A stretch of 64,000 nt of DNA. Source: Nepenthes gracilis. Its lineage: Eukaryota > Streptophyta > Magnoliopsida > Caryophyllales > Nepenthaceae. How positions within the stretch are numbered: the first letter of the stretch is position 1; each line of letters begins with the position of its first letter. The position numbers and the translations under genes were made by a program. The notes below the pieces were generated by a model that saw only the letters and a list, made by a program, of their open reading frames with translations, did no database searches and was not told where the DNA came from. Of the stretch, positions 33,225 through 44,664 are shown one piece after another. The stretch is from contig BSYO01000013.1 of NCBI GenBank assembly GCA_033239525.1, positions 10,192,501-10,256,500 of the forward strand, given 5' to 3'.

Positions 33225-34975
33225 TTTTTTTCCACTTATAAAAATTTTATCCTCGAAATTTAATGAACTTCAAAATATAACAATCAGGGGTAATCTCTCC
33301 AAATTTCTTTCAAGAGTTCCAAGTCATTTCCTAGATGAGATATTCATTACTAGAGAACCCAAACCATCTGAATTGTCCGAATTCCCAACATCTAATGCTT
33401 CCTACCTAAGATTGAGATTGAAACCTTACCGTAAGGCAATTTCATAATCCCCCACAATGGCTTACACCGATCTCAAACCTACTTTCTCAATCATCAGTTT
33501 ACGGGAGATTTCATGATAATTTGCGAAATTTGAAAACAAGACAATTTATTGACTATCTTTCTGACTTAATTCAAACCTCCCTTGAACTAATGAACTCTTC
33601 AGTTTATCCTAAGTCTCGAAAATAATCAGTCACGCGAAATCTCAACCGTATTCTGAAATATATGGACCGTGGGCCTACATAGCCCCACTGTGCTACTCTC
33701 ATGAACCATTCATCTGGGTAATAAGGATCCTTTTGTAACTCATATTCATCGATTTAGATCAGACACTTAGTAGCTATACAACTAAGAAAAATTCGAAGGG
33801 TATTAATACGACTAAGGCAAAGTCCAAAATCTTTAGATTACAATCAACATTGGCAACGCAATTGAAGCAATCACCCAAAAACCTTGAACTTGAATACTCA
33901 CCAAATTTATTGTTTTGTTGCATACCAACAAGCCAACCTATGCATTTCGGTCGTATCACCCAAATTCTCGATGAATGGGTTATCCTAATCTGCCAATTCT
34001 ATAATATCCAAATCGTACCCCTAATTCTTGCCACCCTTAACATCCTCAAAACCAAAACGATGAGGGCTACTCATCTCATAATTCCATGACCATACTACGT
34101 ATGAGGCAACTCTTCCTCCTAAAACCAAAGGCAGAGTACCCCCTTCGCTTAGATATTAGGAGCTACTTAATATTCACCTTACCAGAACTCCTATAATGCA
34201 TCAAGACATACCAAATTTGAAGATTCTCGACATCTAATTATCAGTAATAATATTCACCTTTCTTAAAGAATACCAAAACTCACTATTACAGTCCTTAAGC
34301 AGATTTCACCTACTTGTACTGTCTTATGGCCATCTCTTCTTGCGAGACAACCTCTCAGTCCTTTAGGATCATTAGACAATAATTATTTTCACAAGTAACA
34401 CCTACCAATCCTAAAAGTAAAGGTCTCAACGGCTAACTCCAAACTATGGGTGGAGTAATTCTAATCGCTAGCTTCTCACCTACTAAACCAATGGGCAACC
34501 ACCTATGTAGGATATAGGAAAAATACAATCTCAAGCCTTTTCTCAAAAGTATCACATTTTGCTATAACTCGCTGGACCGATCAGGGGTCAACCCAAATGA
34601 CATGGTCAATGATTAATTCTTAATTCCTCGAAGACTGCCCTCACATGTCCCATTCCAACTAATACCGATCACTTCTAAGCCCAGGCGCTTCACGGCGCTA
34701 CAATCCTTGAGAGATACTTATTGGATCACCCTTCCGGGTTCAGCTAGTCCCAAGAAAGTCACACACCTTCAAGACATCAATCCATCTTTCCTAAATTGAC
34801 TATTGCTTTAAACTCTAAGGAATCACATTTATACTATCAAGGAAACCACATGCCCAACATAACTGTTCTCAGTCAAACTTACATTGCTTTCATAATTGAG
34901 CACATAGCTAAACGTCTTTCGCAATCTATGATACGATCTTTAAATAGGGTTCATGCATCCTAGTGATTCTAAAAA

Positions 34976-35080
34976 TTCATCAATGAAGCCATCACAAAAT
35001 TGACCTAATTATGACCAGAAGGTCCAATTCATAAATCCTATGAAAATGCCAATGAACCCACAAAACCCAAATGGCATTAT
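34976..35080 (-). pseudogene. Reverse transcriptase relic of J
   Basis: Minus-strand ATG CCA TTT GGG TTT (MPFGF) is followed about 90 nt later by TTC ATT GAT GAA (FIDE). This is the spacing of MPFGLT and FIDD in Gypsy RT. The residues between are far from canonical and the second catalytic Asp is Glu. The same pattern in E and G supports common descent. Confidence 0.6.
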
Positions 35081-35689
35081 CGAAACTTGTAATGTCTATA
35101 TCTTAATTTTGAAAGCTACCGTAAGCGCAATTCTCGATTAGCTACAATTGACAACACTACAAATTCAGATCATCCTTAGAAAATATCGAGCTTTTGTAAT
35201 AGATCAAACGAACCATCTATTCATTTTCCCTATTGTCGGCTTATCAAACCATCTATTTCCCAAGCAACCAAGTCTTCAGTTGCCCCCAAATAACATTGTC
35301 AGTTCATCTTGCTCATCCCAAATGTACTGAAGCAGCTCACGGCAAGACACTCAGCCGATGCTTCGTTAGTTCTATGCAAGTTCCGCAAAATTGGTGCCAA
35401 TCCTAGCACAGCCTCTATTACATCCTCCATTTAACGATCAAAAGATAATTTGGGCTAATCATTTCCTCTAAGAAACATCCTCAATATCACATCAAGCCTT
35501 AACATTGCAAGGCAATTAGTTTATCCCAACCAACCATATCTATAGTCTCAAGAAAAAGTCACAGATCTTGATACAACGAGCACAAGTCTATGATCCTCAA
35601 ATAAACGAATAAGTTTAATAAGTGCAAATAGAAATATGGATTTAGAATCCCAAACAACACATATACTTAAAATGTCAAGATTTGGGGAT

Positions 35690-36436
35690 CTCGTCTTCTA
35701 CCACGGTAGCGACACTCCTACACTTGTGCCATTACCGAGAAACCTCGATTTAAGGCATTGGGTTTCTTCATTGTTCGACTCGTGGAGTGAAGATAATTCG
35801 TAACCATGTGACCAAATTTTCCACAATTGAAACATGCTCCCAAAAATCCCATCGAAACAAAATACTCATCGATAGAGCATCCAAGAACATATCCTATGAT
35901 ATATCTTTATCCTCGAGACTCATGATTCTTTTTACGTCAACCACCCAAGGTCGACTTCGCCTTCTATCTTATATGGGGCATCATTACCTTATCTTCTTCC
36001 GAACATTGGATCACCGTCATTGTCATTGCCATCCTAATTCTTAGGATCCGTATCTCAACCTCTATAGGATCCAAGCTACTAAAAAATTTAAGCAGTTAAT
36101 CGTTACTAAATCGATTATAAATCGACATGCTTAGATTCGTCACACCAGAAACTGACTTCAAGTTATACCAACCTCGAGCCATCGATTCCACCTTATCCAT
36201 CGTGCTTGATCATCATTCCTTAACAATTACTAGCCTAAGAACCTCAACCAAGAACCGACCAAACCTAAACTTTAAATCAAAATCGATCAACTTAGGCCTC
36301 GAATCAATGTTGATCAACTCAAATACTAAATCAACATCAATCAAATTTAAACCTTAAGGCATCTCTATACAACTCCTCCTCTCGACCTCGCGGTCGTCTA
36401 CTACCACGAATAGACCTTCGTCTTGGAGCTAATGTT
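35690..36436 (-). pseudogene. J gag relic with zinc knuckle
   Basis: The coding sense is minus. The N-terminal part reads PRRRSIRGSRRPRGREEE near 36430-36380, as in other Gypsy gag proteins. A CCHC knuckle CFNCGKFGHMVTNY is seen at about 35800-35845, with the last Cys changed to Tyr exactly as in H's second knuckle. The middle is full of stops. It resembles H's gag rather than B's. Confidence 0.7.
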
Positions 36437-36685
36437 AACACTTTTTTAGAAATAGGGATAACTCGGGTTAGCTTGCTTTTAGGACACTTATTTGGATAAT
36501 TTAAGCTAGACAAACGAACCTAACTACCTATCCTAACTTAGTGTTAGTCTAAGTTACTAGACTACGATGACTAGGACTATCCGGTCTAACTTAATCATCC
36601 TACACTTTCATCTACTTATTCAATCAATCTTACTTTAACCTAAACTTCTATATAAGATTTAAATCAAATATAAAGCATCTCTTTT

Positions 36686-36696
36686 TTTCGATACCA
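36686..36696 (-). other. Primer binding site relic of J
   Basis: Minus-strand TGGTATCGAA lies two bases from the LTR end (TCACA at 36699). It matches the first eight or so bases of the tRNA-iMet complement. The 3' part is degraded. Confidence 0.6.
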
Positions 36697-36698
36697 AC

Positions 36699-37493
36699 TG
36701 TGATGGGCTATACTTTTCTATCGAAAATATAGCAAAGTTTTGTCTATAATACGAACATCAAGCTGATACAAAAACCTATATAATCTCCTATACAATACAC
36801 AAAATACATCCAAATAACTCAAACATCCAACAATATATAACAACTTAAACAAAACCATACTGGATCCAATTTACCATATATTATTCGTAGCTTCAATGCC
36901 GTATATCTAAACACAATACTGACCAAAGAGAGATGCCACAAGGTACCTGTTACAGACAATAATAACCTATAAAAATATATATACATCCAAACACAGCAAA
37001 ATTAAACTAATCATTAGCCGTACATATAATATATATTAACAAACCTAACTGAAAATATAAATACATGCAATTTCCCATAATGTATACAAAACTACAAAAT
37101 ATAAATACTCGTTTGATCCTCTAAGTCCTGAGCTTAGCCAACTTTTAATCTCCACTCTGTCCGATCGGGTATAATAAGCGTGTGCTAATCTGGAGGCAAA
37201 GAAATGTAGCAAAGATAAGCTAAATGCATAGTAAGTATAATATAATCAAAGACGATAACAATATATACAAAATAAAGCAAAAGAGAGATATATGAGCACA
37301 ATAAGGATGCGTAAATATAAAACATGATCGAATATACTTTCGAAATACAGATGACTTCTCATGATTTATCTTTCTTCTCTTTGAAATGTAAATTATGCAT
37401 AATTACTCATCTTTGCGGATTAGGGCCAATAAGCCTTACTAGCTAAAGGTGCGGAAGAACGATGAAAGGATCATGATATCTCACATGATCTAA
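36699..37493 (-). mobile_element. Element J, 5' LTR, left part (U5 side)
   Basis: The LTR starts TGTGATGGGC at 36699 beside the primer site and is interrupted at 37493 by solo LTR K. It carries the 'agcaaagataagctaaatgcatag' block and an acceptor-like TTTCTTTGCCTCCAG|ATTAGCAC (minus; AG at 37190-37191). It resumes at 43166. Without K the LTR would be about 2.3 kb. Confidence 0.8.
37489..37493. repeat. Target-site duplication of K (left, TCTAA)
   Basis: TCTAA precedes K's TGTGACG. TCCAA follows K at 43166-43170; one base differs. Confidence 0.65.
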
Positions 37494-39094
37494 TGTGACG
37501 ACCCGAACCTGAGTCACTCGACCCGATTCAAACCGCCCATGGGGAAACTCAAAAATTCAATTACCCTCATAAATTCAACATAATAATTTTAATTCCCATA
37601 ATAAATTCCTTCGAGGTAACAAATGTATACAATATTATTATCCAGTGAATGCAGTTCCAATAACATATCCAAATAAAACCTTTATCAATAAAACTGTTTC
37701 TAGAGTTTCTCCTCATGAGCCTCGATTTCCAATATCTTCTCTATCCCGAGGTTTTGTAGCAAAAGTAGGATCCCTCAGTCAGCACTATACAATCAACTAA
37801 ATTTGAAATCAATAAAATATAAGAGTGAGCAAAATACCCAACAAATGATAACAAATCCAAAAGAAAATAGGGAATGATATATCTCAGATATATAATGTTG
37901 TATGCCAAAAGTCATGAATAACAATATAATAACCAACAGATAAATATATTTAAAAAAAAATACAATTCATCGCACCTATGATTCAAATGCATAAGACAGG
38001 CAGGTCACTCTAAATACCGATATGACAAAGATCATAATATTTCACCAATAAGAGACAAAGATCTCTCAAAATCCAACCTCACAAGAAATAAAGGGATTTC
38101 CTGGTTCGAATATCAGTATAAACAACCTGAATATCAAATAGTCATAAATAACATGAATTCTACTGAATCTGGATATCGTAAAATTCAACACATGAATTCT
38201 ACTGAATACAACTCGTGGATTCTATCGAATCTTAACTTCGAGAGATAATAACAATGACGAAATATCACAATAAATCTTCTTGGACCTTATTTTGCTACCG
38301 TGAACCAAAGGCCACGTATTTACGCTCCAAACGGCTGAGTAAGTACAACGAGATTATCTATAGTATCCTCATTACCTCTACAATCCTCCCAAAGGCTGTA
38401 CCCATAGCATGCCCATACCTTTCGTGATACCCCTCGCCACATAATATCCTTAATATCATCTCCTACGATGGTCACATAGTTATAAGTATCCCTTTACAAT
38501 AAACAATATACCTCATTATCACAATGATACGGAAATTAGTATCAGATAAGTGTAGACTATACTAAGGTGTCGTAACCTCCCATTCAGCTAGATATCTCAG
38601 TGTTTTCATACGCTCTCCTTAACATTGATCGTAGAAAGTCAATAATCTAAATACTCACACAATTGAACATAACGCAAAAGAGGCTTTGCAAATACAACGA
38701 TAAAAATATCATTCGGAGCTAATAAGGATCGTACTCATATCATCAAGATTAACACAAAGGAATTTATTATGAGACTATGAAAGAACTGAAGAGAACCGAA
38801 AAATATATTTTTTGATCAATTAAACATTTATCTGATCTCCAATTCTAATTCAATATATAAATCCTACCCCTAGAACCATATCTTAATTATGACCTGCCTA
38901 TTATCACCAATTGTGATTCACTCGTCCCAAATTCGTCTAGCAGTTCCCAACGAAACTACATAATGACTTTAACCACTTTTATAAATCAATTTGTATTCTA
39001 AAATATGCATACACATATTTAACATCAACATGATACACTAATATTTTCTTCACCAATCTTTCATGTTCCTATACGTATACGTACACACCCACAC
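37494..39094 (-). mobile_element. Solo LTR K, left part
   Basis: K starts TGTGACGACCCGAACC and ends GGGGTGTTACA at 43165. It is the same family as F ('aaaggccacgtatttacgc', 'ggctgagtaagtac', 'tacgatggtcacat'). It lies in J's 5' LTR with a near-perfect 5-bp duplication and has no internal region, so it is a solo LTR. LTR L interrupts it at 39094. Without L its length is about 3.1 kb, against 3.8 kb for F, which has an extra tandem duplication. Confidence 0.85.
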
Positions 39095-41628
39095 TGTCAC
39101 GACCCGAGAACACAACGTACGCAGGTCAAAAATAAAATCAATAATAATATTTTCATCAACCATAATAACTCAATCCGGGTGTGACAATCATACACATGCA
39201 GGACCCAATATAAATAAAACTAGCACAAGATCTCATCGGATAGGAATTCGGACAAACATAATACACGACCTACTAACTATGATCACAAGGGAGATATCCA
39301 AATTTACAACAGCTCATCCACGTAATACTATAACTTTAATATTTTACATACAATGATCAAGGCCATCATCCAGCCATAAATAATAACCATAATATATCCT
39401 CGAGATCAGAAATATACTAAATATAACATCTCCACTCGCCAAAAGGAATATCCGAGCCCGATTATGTTCTAGCTCCTGCAAGCGTATCCATGCCACTAGT
39501 CTGAAGGGATAAAACATGAAAACGTGAGCCTAGAGCTCAGCAAGCATCATCGTATAAAAACAGTACTCATAAATCAGGAACAGGGATATCGTATAGCAAT
39601 CACGTAAAATAAAACACCATGTCCGTGAAATCCCTGAAAATCAAGGAGATGTCTCGTACTAAATCATCGTCCGTATTAAACAGTCCCTCCAGGACATGTT
39701 CATAATAAATAACGATCCGGTCAAATCTCATAGACGATATCATATCATATGATCCGAGGTCACATACGTCGCAACTGTTACCACATCCATGTGGGACACA
39801 AACCATCGTCCGGATCTAAATCTCATAATGCAGAAATGGAGAGAAAATCGCCGGAACTAAAACATAAATCAAAACATGTTTTGGGTTTATCACGTATTTA
39901 TACGTAACGAGACATTCTATTGCCCATCCATGGGCCAAACCACGTAACTCAAATCACAGTACACCCAAATACGTGCAGAAATACAAAGCATGCACGAAAT
40001 CGGAGAACAAAAGATCAATGATACCAACTTGAGGAAGGGTTACCCTCGTCCGGTAACCACGGCTATATCGGCTGCGATTTAAGCCAGCAGCTCAAGGCTC
40101 GGCTACGGTTAGGCCAGTAGCTCAAGGCCATCCATGTACTCTGTCTCCTATAGATTAGGAATTTGCTCACTATGTTTTATCACCCGCGGCTTTGGGTGCA
40201 ACCTCAAGTTTTAGTTATATATTAGGACGTCCGAATATATTAGTTTTTCGTCAATTCCTTACGATGGTTCTCAATTACATACACAGTGGGGCAGGTCAGC
40301 TACAAAAAGTCTCAACCTTCCTTCCAGCGGAAGTAGCCTATCATATACGTCCCCGTCGGGACTAAGCCTCCCCGTCGAGAGCAGCGCCACAAATAGCCAA
40401 TGCCTCGGATCACAAATTGACCCCTAGGGTCTTGGACCGCTATGGTCCCGTAGTGATCCCGCCCCCGACAGCATGCATGATTAGTGCAAGGCCTGGTTCA
40501 TGGTTCCACAATATACGGATACACAAACATATATATATATCGTTCGGGTATCCAAAATCCCTCCAAATTATAAATACCAGTACAAAACCACCGCACAACC
40601 GATAAAATATACATGCATGTACACAATTGATAAATTGAGGGTATATAAAAATACATGCATGTTAGTAAAATCTCCCACAGTAGTCAAAATACATCAGAAA
40701 TTAAATAAAACCAAGAATAGGGTTAGAGGATACTTGCCTTAATATTATACTCCACAAATCTGAAGAAAGGATGTCCCGAAGCACTCTAATTGAGCCTCTC
40801 TCTCTCCTGCCTCCCGCGCAGCCCTCTCTCCTCTCTGCGCACAGCGCCTCCGTGTTGCTGCCGTAGCCTGCCGCCTTGAACGGCCGTCGCCGACCTTCCC
40901 GGCGACCCTTGTCGTAGCTACAACCCCTCGACGAGCTCTCCCTCTCAGCCATCGCACACGTCTCCTCTCTCCTCCGCTCTTCTCCGCGCCTGATTTCTCC
41001 CCGTTGTTGCAGCACACGTCGACGCCGCTCCTCTGCCGCCGATCCAGCACCGCGTAGCTTGCCTGGCCGTCATCGGCCCCCTCGGCACCACCCAGCCGGT
41101 GCTGAAGCTATTACGCAGCCGTCGTCGTCGATCTTCGCACAACCCTCTCTCCTGCGCGATTCTCTTCTCCCATGCCGCGCCACCGCACGCCGCAGCCTTC
41201 GTGGCCTCACCGACGAGCCACCGCCGCCGCCGACCTCCTGCGTCGCCGCTGCCGCTTCCCTCTCCCTTCTCCTCTTCCTCCTCCTTCTTCTTTGAACCCT
41301 AATTCCCTATTCCCCCCTCTCTCTCCTGTTCTCCCTCTCTCCCCGATCCCCATCTCCCCTCTTTTTCTTTTTTTTTCTTTTTACTTAATAATAATAATAT
41401 TATTAATATTAATATTAATATTAATAATATTATTATTATATATAATCTGTAATTTTAAATTCCAAATTGGATTCCGAACAACAGCACAGGCGCACCTCAA
41501 GCGCCGCTCCAAAATCCTGATCATTTCTCCAAATTTTAGAATATTTTAATTTACTTTCGTCACATCCGAAATACTCAAAATCACAATAAATATTAAAATA
41601 ATTCAATTGGGATCCGAAATATTATACA
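39095..41628 (-). mobile_element. Solo LTR L (2.5 kb), inserted in K
   Basis: L starts TGTCACGACCCGAG at 39095 and ends GAAATATTATACA near 41628, within the CA-rich part of K. The target duplication is ambiguous in this CA-rich sequence: CACAC precedes it, and CACAC or CACGT follows depending on the end chosen. In minus sense it has U3 with an AAT-type repeat (41382-41441), a GC-rich leader (about 40780-41310), donor AAG|GCAAGT (40737) and acceptor TTATCCCTTCAG (39501). Open frames across 40700-41550 fall in this low-complexity GC-rich leader and are not host genes. Confidence 0.75.
39501..40737 (-). other. Predicted LTR leader intron in L (GC-AG, 1.24 kb)
   Basis: Minus-strand donor AATATTAAG|GCAAGTATCC and acceptor GTTTTATCCCTTCAG|ACTAGTGG. 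Both sites fit plant splice consensus apart from GC at the donor. L's leader upstream of the donor is unlike that of the other families, so the shared donor/acceptor is not merely a consequence of overall similarity. Confidence 0.4.
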
Positions 41629-41640
41629 CACGTACTTACT

Positions 41641-42140
41641 TATACACACACACACACATACACACACACACTCACACCCACACACTATATACAATTAACA
41701 TAGATCCCCCGCCGGCAATAGCACACCACACTGCTCACACACACGCACACTGACTACACACACACAACATACTCTCACACACGCAGCCAATACTTACACT
41801 TCCATTGCCAACACAAAGTGCACACACTTCAATATGCACACTCACATCCAAGGGCATACCTCCACACCTACACGCACATAGCACATCAATTACACACACA
41901 CTCTCTCACACAGCTGCGCAATGTCATGTATATATATGTATAGATACACATGATTGTACATATATCTATTTTCTCTTCCGTATAGTATCACTGAACTATA
42001 CAAATTTTCAACCAGAAGAGCACGAGGATCTGTTCACTCACTTGTACTCACGCATCTTCAGCACACACACACGCACAGTAGAACATACCCACACACTGCA
42101 CACACACAGATACGGTCCACATACGCCGTATTCCCATTCC
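41641..42140. repeat. CA-rich low-complexity stretch in K
   Basis: (CA)n and CACACT/CACACG runs, densest at 41641-41700 and 41740-41790. A matching, shorter CA-rich stretch lies in F near 3899-4140. L is inserted at its edge. Confidence 0.8.
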
Positions 42141-42832
42141 TACCCCATGTACTGCATACTCATGCATTTACATATATATTCCTCAATACACACCATATAC
42201 ATACACGCGCAGCAATTTAATCACCAAATTTCTAAATTTCTCCCTCACAGAGTCTCGACCAGAACAAAACACGAAGCCCTACTTTTCCCGATTTCTGATT
42301 TTTCAATAGTTTTCACATAATCTTCTAATCCCAACAGTGTCATGAAAATTTGAAGAAGAGAAAGATTTACTTGATGAAATCAGGAATTTTACTTGCAAAA
42401 ATGGAAGATTTCATACAAAGGAGACTCAAATCAACTTGTCTCAATTTCGTGTTCTTCTTTTGGCAACAATAGAAACCGTGAAAATTGAGACAGCGGTAAT
42501 ACCAACCAACGACGGCGACTTTGACTACAGATGCGGCGGCTTCTACCCTGCTTTGGATCATGCGTAGCTTCCTCTTTGGCTCGCGTTTTCCCCCTTCTTA
42601 GTTCTTCTATTGTTTCACTTAAATAATTGATAGTAATTTGTGCTAGGGTTACTGATCTCCATCTTCGACGCTGATTCCTTCCTTCTGCCTCATTGAAACC
42701 CTTGCACCCGTTTTCCCTTTTTCTCTCCTTTCCCTTCTTTCGTCTCTTTCTTTCTTTTTCTTTTCTTTCTTCCTTATTTCTTTCCTCCCTTCTCTTCTTC
42801 GTTGATTTGCCTCCCTGCTTCCATCCCTTACC

Positions 42833-42833
<1 letters not shown>

Positions 42834-42890
<57 letters not shown>
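42834..42890. repeat. (ATT)n microsatellite in K
   Basis: About nineteen uninterrupted units, roughly 280-330 nt from the LTR's 5' terminus. Confidence 0.95.
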
Positions 42891-42892
<2 letters not shown>

Positions 42893-44150
42893 TTACTTAT
42901 TCATTATTATATTTATTATTAATATTTTATTATAATATCATTTAATATCATTATTTATTAGTAATACTATTATTTATTACTAATAACTATTAATATATAT
43001 TATTACTCCCATTTATTATTATTATTATTATCATTTGTCATTTATTATTAATCAGTTAATACTCATTATTATTTATAATATTTATTAATATCATTCTATC
43101 ATATTATTTATTATTATATTAAGTCAATCATTATATAATCCGAGTCAAAATATTGGGGTGTTACATCCAAGGTCATGAGCTCTTATTTTAGACTTAGAGG
43201 GGGGTCATCTACATATCATACCTATAGATGAGCCAATAACAATATTCCCTAATGTCCCATGGGGCCCAGAGACAATTCCTCATCCTTTCACAGTAATAGC
43301 CTAAGGCTTGGCAAGAGTATCACCTACTATAATATGTGGTCAGAATAATCCTTAAGTCTCCACTGTAATACTAATGGCATGTCAAGGGATATTACCATCC
43401 GTAATATAAATCCATTGTCCTAATTTCATGATTTTTTATTCTTTGAGGGAAGGTCCTCCAAACTTCTTTCACAACTTTTTTCATTCGGAAGAACAAATCA
43501 ATCATATAATAAATTATAAATTTTTTTTCAAATACTTGTATGATTTTTATCTTTCTTTCAGATTTAAATTTTCTCTTAACTTAATTTATATTTATGAATA
43601 TCATGAGTGTAGACAATAATAGAAATTATTACCAATGAGAGACAATTATAATTTTAGAGGCTTCCGGATAATATTTTCTTTCCAAATGGTTAACAAATAT
43701 AATTTTTGAAACATATAATTAAAAAAATGTAAATATATGCAACTTAATTAACAATTAAACCATGTGAAATCATGCAAAAATACGTAAGGCCTCAGATGAA
43801 TAATAATCACGCGGGTTTAGGGGTCTGAATTTGAAAAACGGAGCAAAATATGAAAAATCAAACACCTAAACGGTAAATAACCCTATTCAAGGTATGGGTT
43901 TTCGTTATTTAGGGCCAAATTAAGCTTGAAACTCAAAATAATGAGCAATGGTGGTCGGGTGTGGGTTTAGGTTTTGGGCAAAGCTGATCCGTGCGAAACG
44001 AAGGGAAATCGGATATGAAACAATAAATAATTCATGCAATAATTATGGGTTCTGTGATTTACATATTTTAGGAGGATATTGGAATGAAAATAATCAAGAG
44101 AATATAAATAAAAATTGATAGGGAGAACAAAGAGAGTATATTACACTTGC

Positions 44151-44213
44151 CTTGAATCGATCTACAACTTTTTCAACTAGCTCGAAGTCGGAATCGGACC
44201 CAAAAGCCTCCAT
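44151..44213 (-). other. Conserved 63-nt leader block (J), open reading frame
   Basis: It begins with ATG, has 21 sense codons (M-E-A-F-G-SDSDFELVEKVVDRFK) and ends exactly at the predicted donor. Same-length blocks exist in Q (62707-62769), N (54879-54941), C (8301-8363), G (1139-1201) and P (61007-61069). Its role is unknown: leader peptide, splice-enhancing or RNA-structural element are all possible. Confidence 0.5.
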
Positions 44214-44434
44214 TTCCTCCTTTTCTCCTTCATGCGGTTCCTCGCTTGTGCGGCTCTCCATGTGCACAGCCACTGCTACTCCCCGTCGCCCGTAGCTGCC
44301 ACCACCCTGCTCGCAGCTACCGCCGCTCCAATCGGCCACCGAGGTCACCACCTTTCTCAGTGAACCCTCCTCTCTCTCCTCTCTTTTCTCCTCACTCGAA
44401 ACCCTCGTTGCCCCCGATTCCTCCTCCTCCCCAT

Positions 44435-44436
<2 letters not shown>

Positions 44437-44486
<50 letters not shown>
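44437..44486. repeat. (ATT)n microsatellite in J's 5' LTR
   Basis: About sixteen units about 180-230 nt from the LTR terminus, the same position as in J's 3' LTR. Confidence 0.95.
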
Positions 44487-44487
<1 letters not shown>

Positions 44488-44664
44488 TTAAAACTCAAAT
44501 CAATACTCGGGCGACAGTATAGATGCACTTCGTGGGTCGGTCCAATTAACCCAAATATTCATCAAAAATTTTATAATATTTAATTAATTTATATTACACC
44601 CAAATTATCTAAAATAATAATAAATAATCCAAATTAAATCAGATAAAAACTTCAGAATATTATA

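Larger units (their letters stand above)
33225..36698 (-). pseudogene. Element J internal region (decayed gag-pol)
   Basis: The region is bounded by a polypurine-tract relic (minus sense TATAAGTGGAAAAAA, 33225-33241) and a primer-site relic next to the 5' LTR. In minus sense it holds gag (36436 to about 35700), an RT relic (about 34976-35080) and further decayed pol. Blocks align with E's internal region, for example 'ttgccttacggtaaggt' with E's 'ttgccttgtggtaaggt', and with G's. Short frames called on the plus strand here are not genes. Confidence 0.75.
41629..43165 (-). mobile_element. Solo LTR K, right part (U3 side)
   Basis: This completes K after L. It includes the CA-rich stretch, a donor-like CATCAA|GTAAAT (minus, 42370), a pyrimidine-rich leader, an (ATT)n run at 42834-42890 and AT-rich U3 ending in TTACA at 43165. 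The poly-Tyr frame here is the microsatellite. Confidence 0.85.
43166..44664 (-). mobile_element. Element J, 5' LTR, right part (R-U3 side)
   Basis: J resumes after K. In minus sense U3 runs from 44664 inward with an AAT repeat (44437-44486), then a GC-rich leader and the 63-nt block at 44151-44213. That block is followed by AAG|GCAAGTG at 44150. The ATG at 44213 opens MEAFGSDSDFELVEKVV in the block. The terminus (TATAATATTC) is eroded from TGTAATATCC. It abuts E's LTR interior at 44665. Confidence 0.8.

Noticed and set aside
40701..41549. Host gene with Arg/Pro/Ser-rich product in the GC-rich stretch
   Set aside because: Frames are open on both strands, no domain is seen, and the stretch lies inside LTR L's leader between donor and U3.
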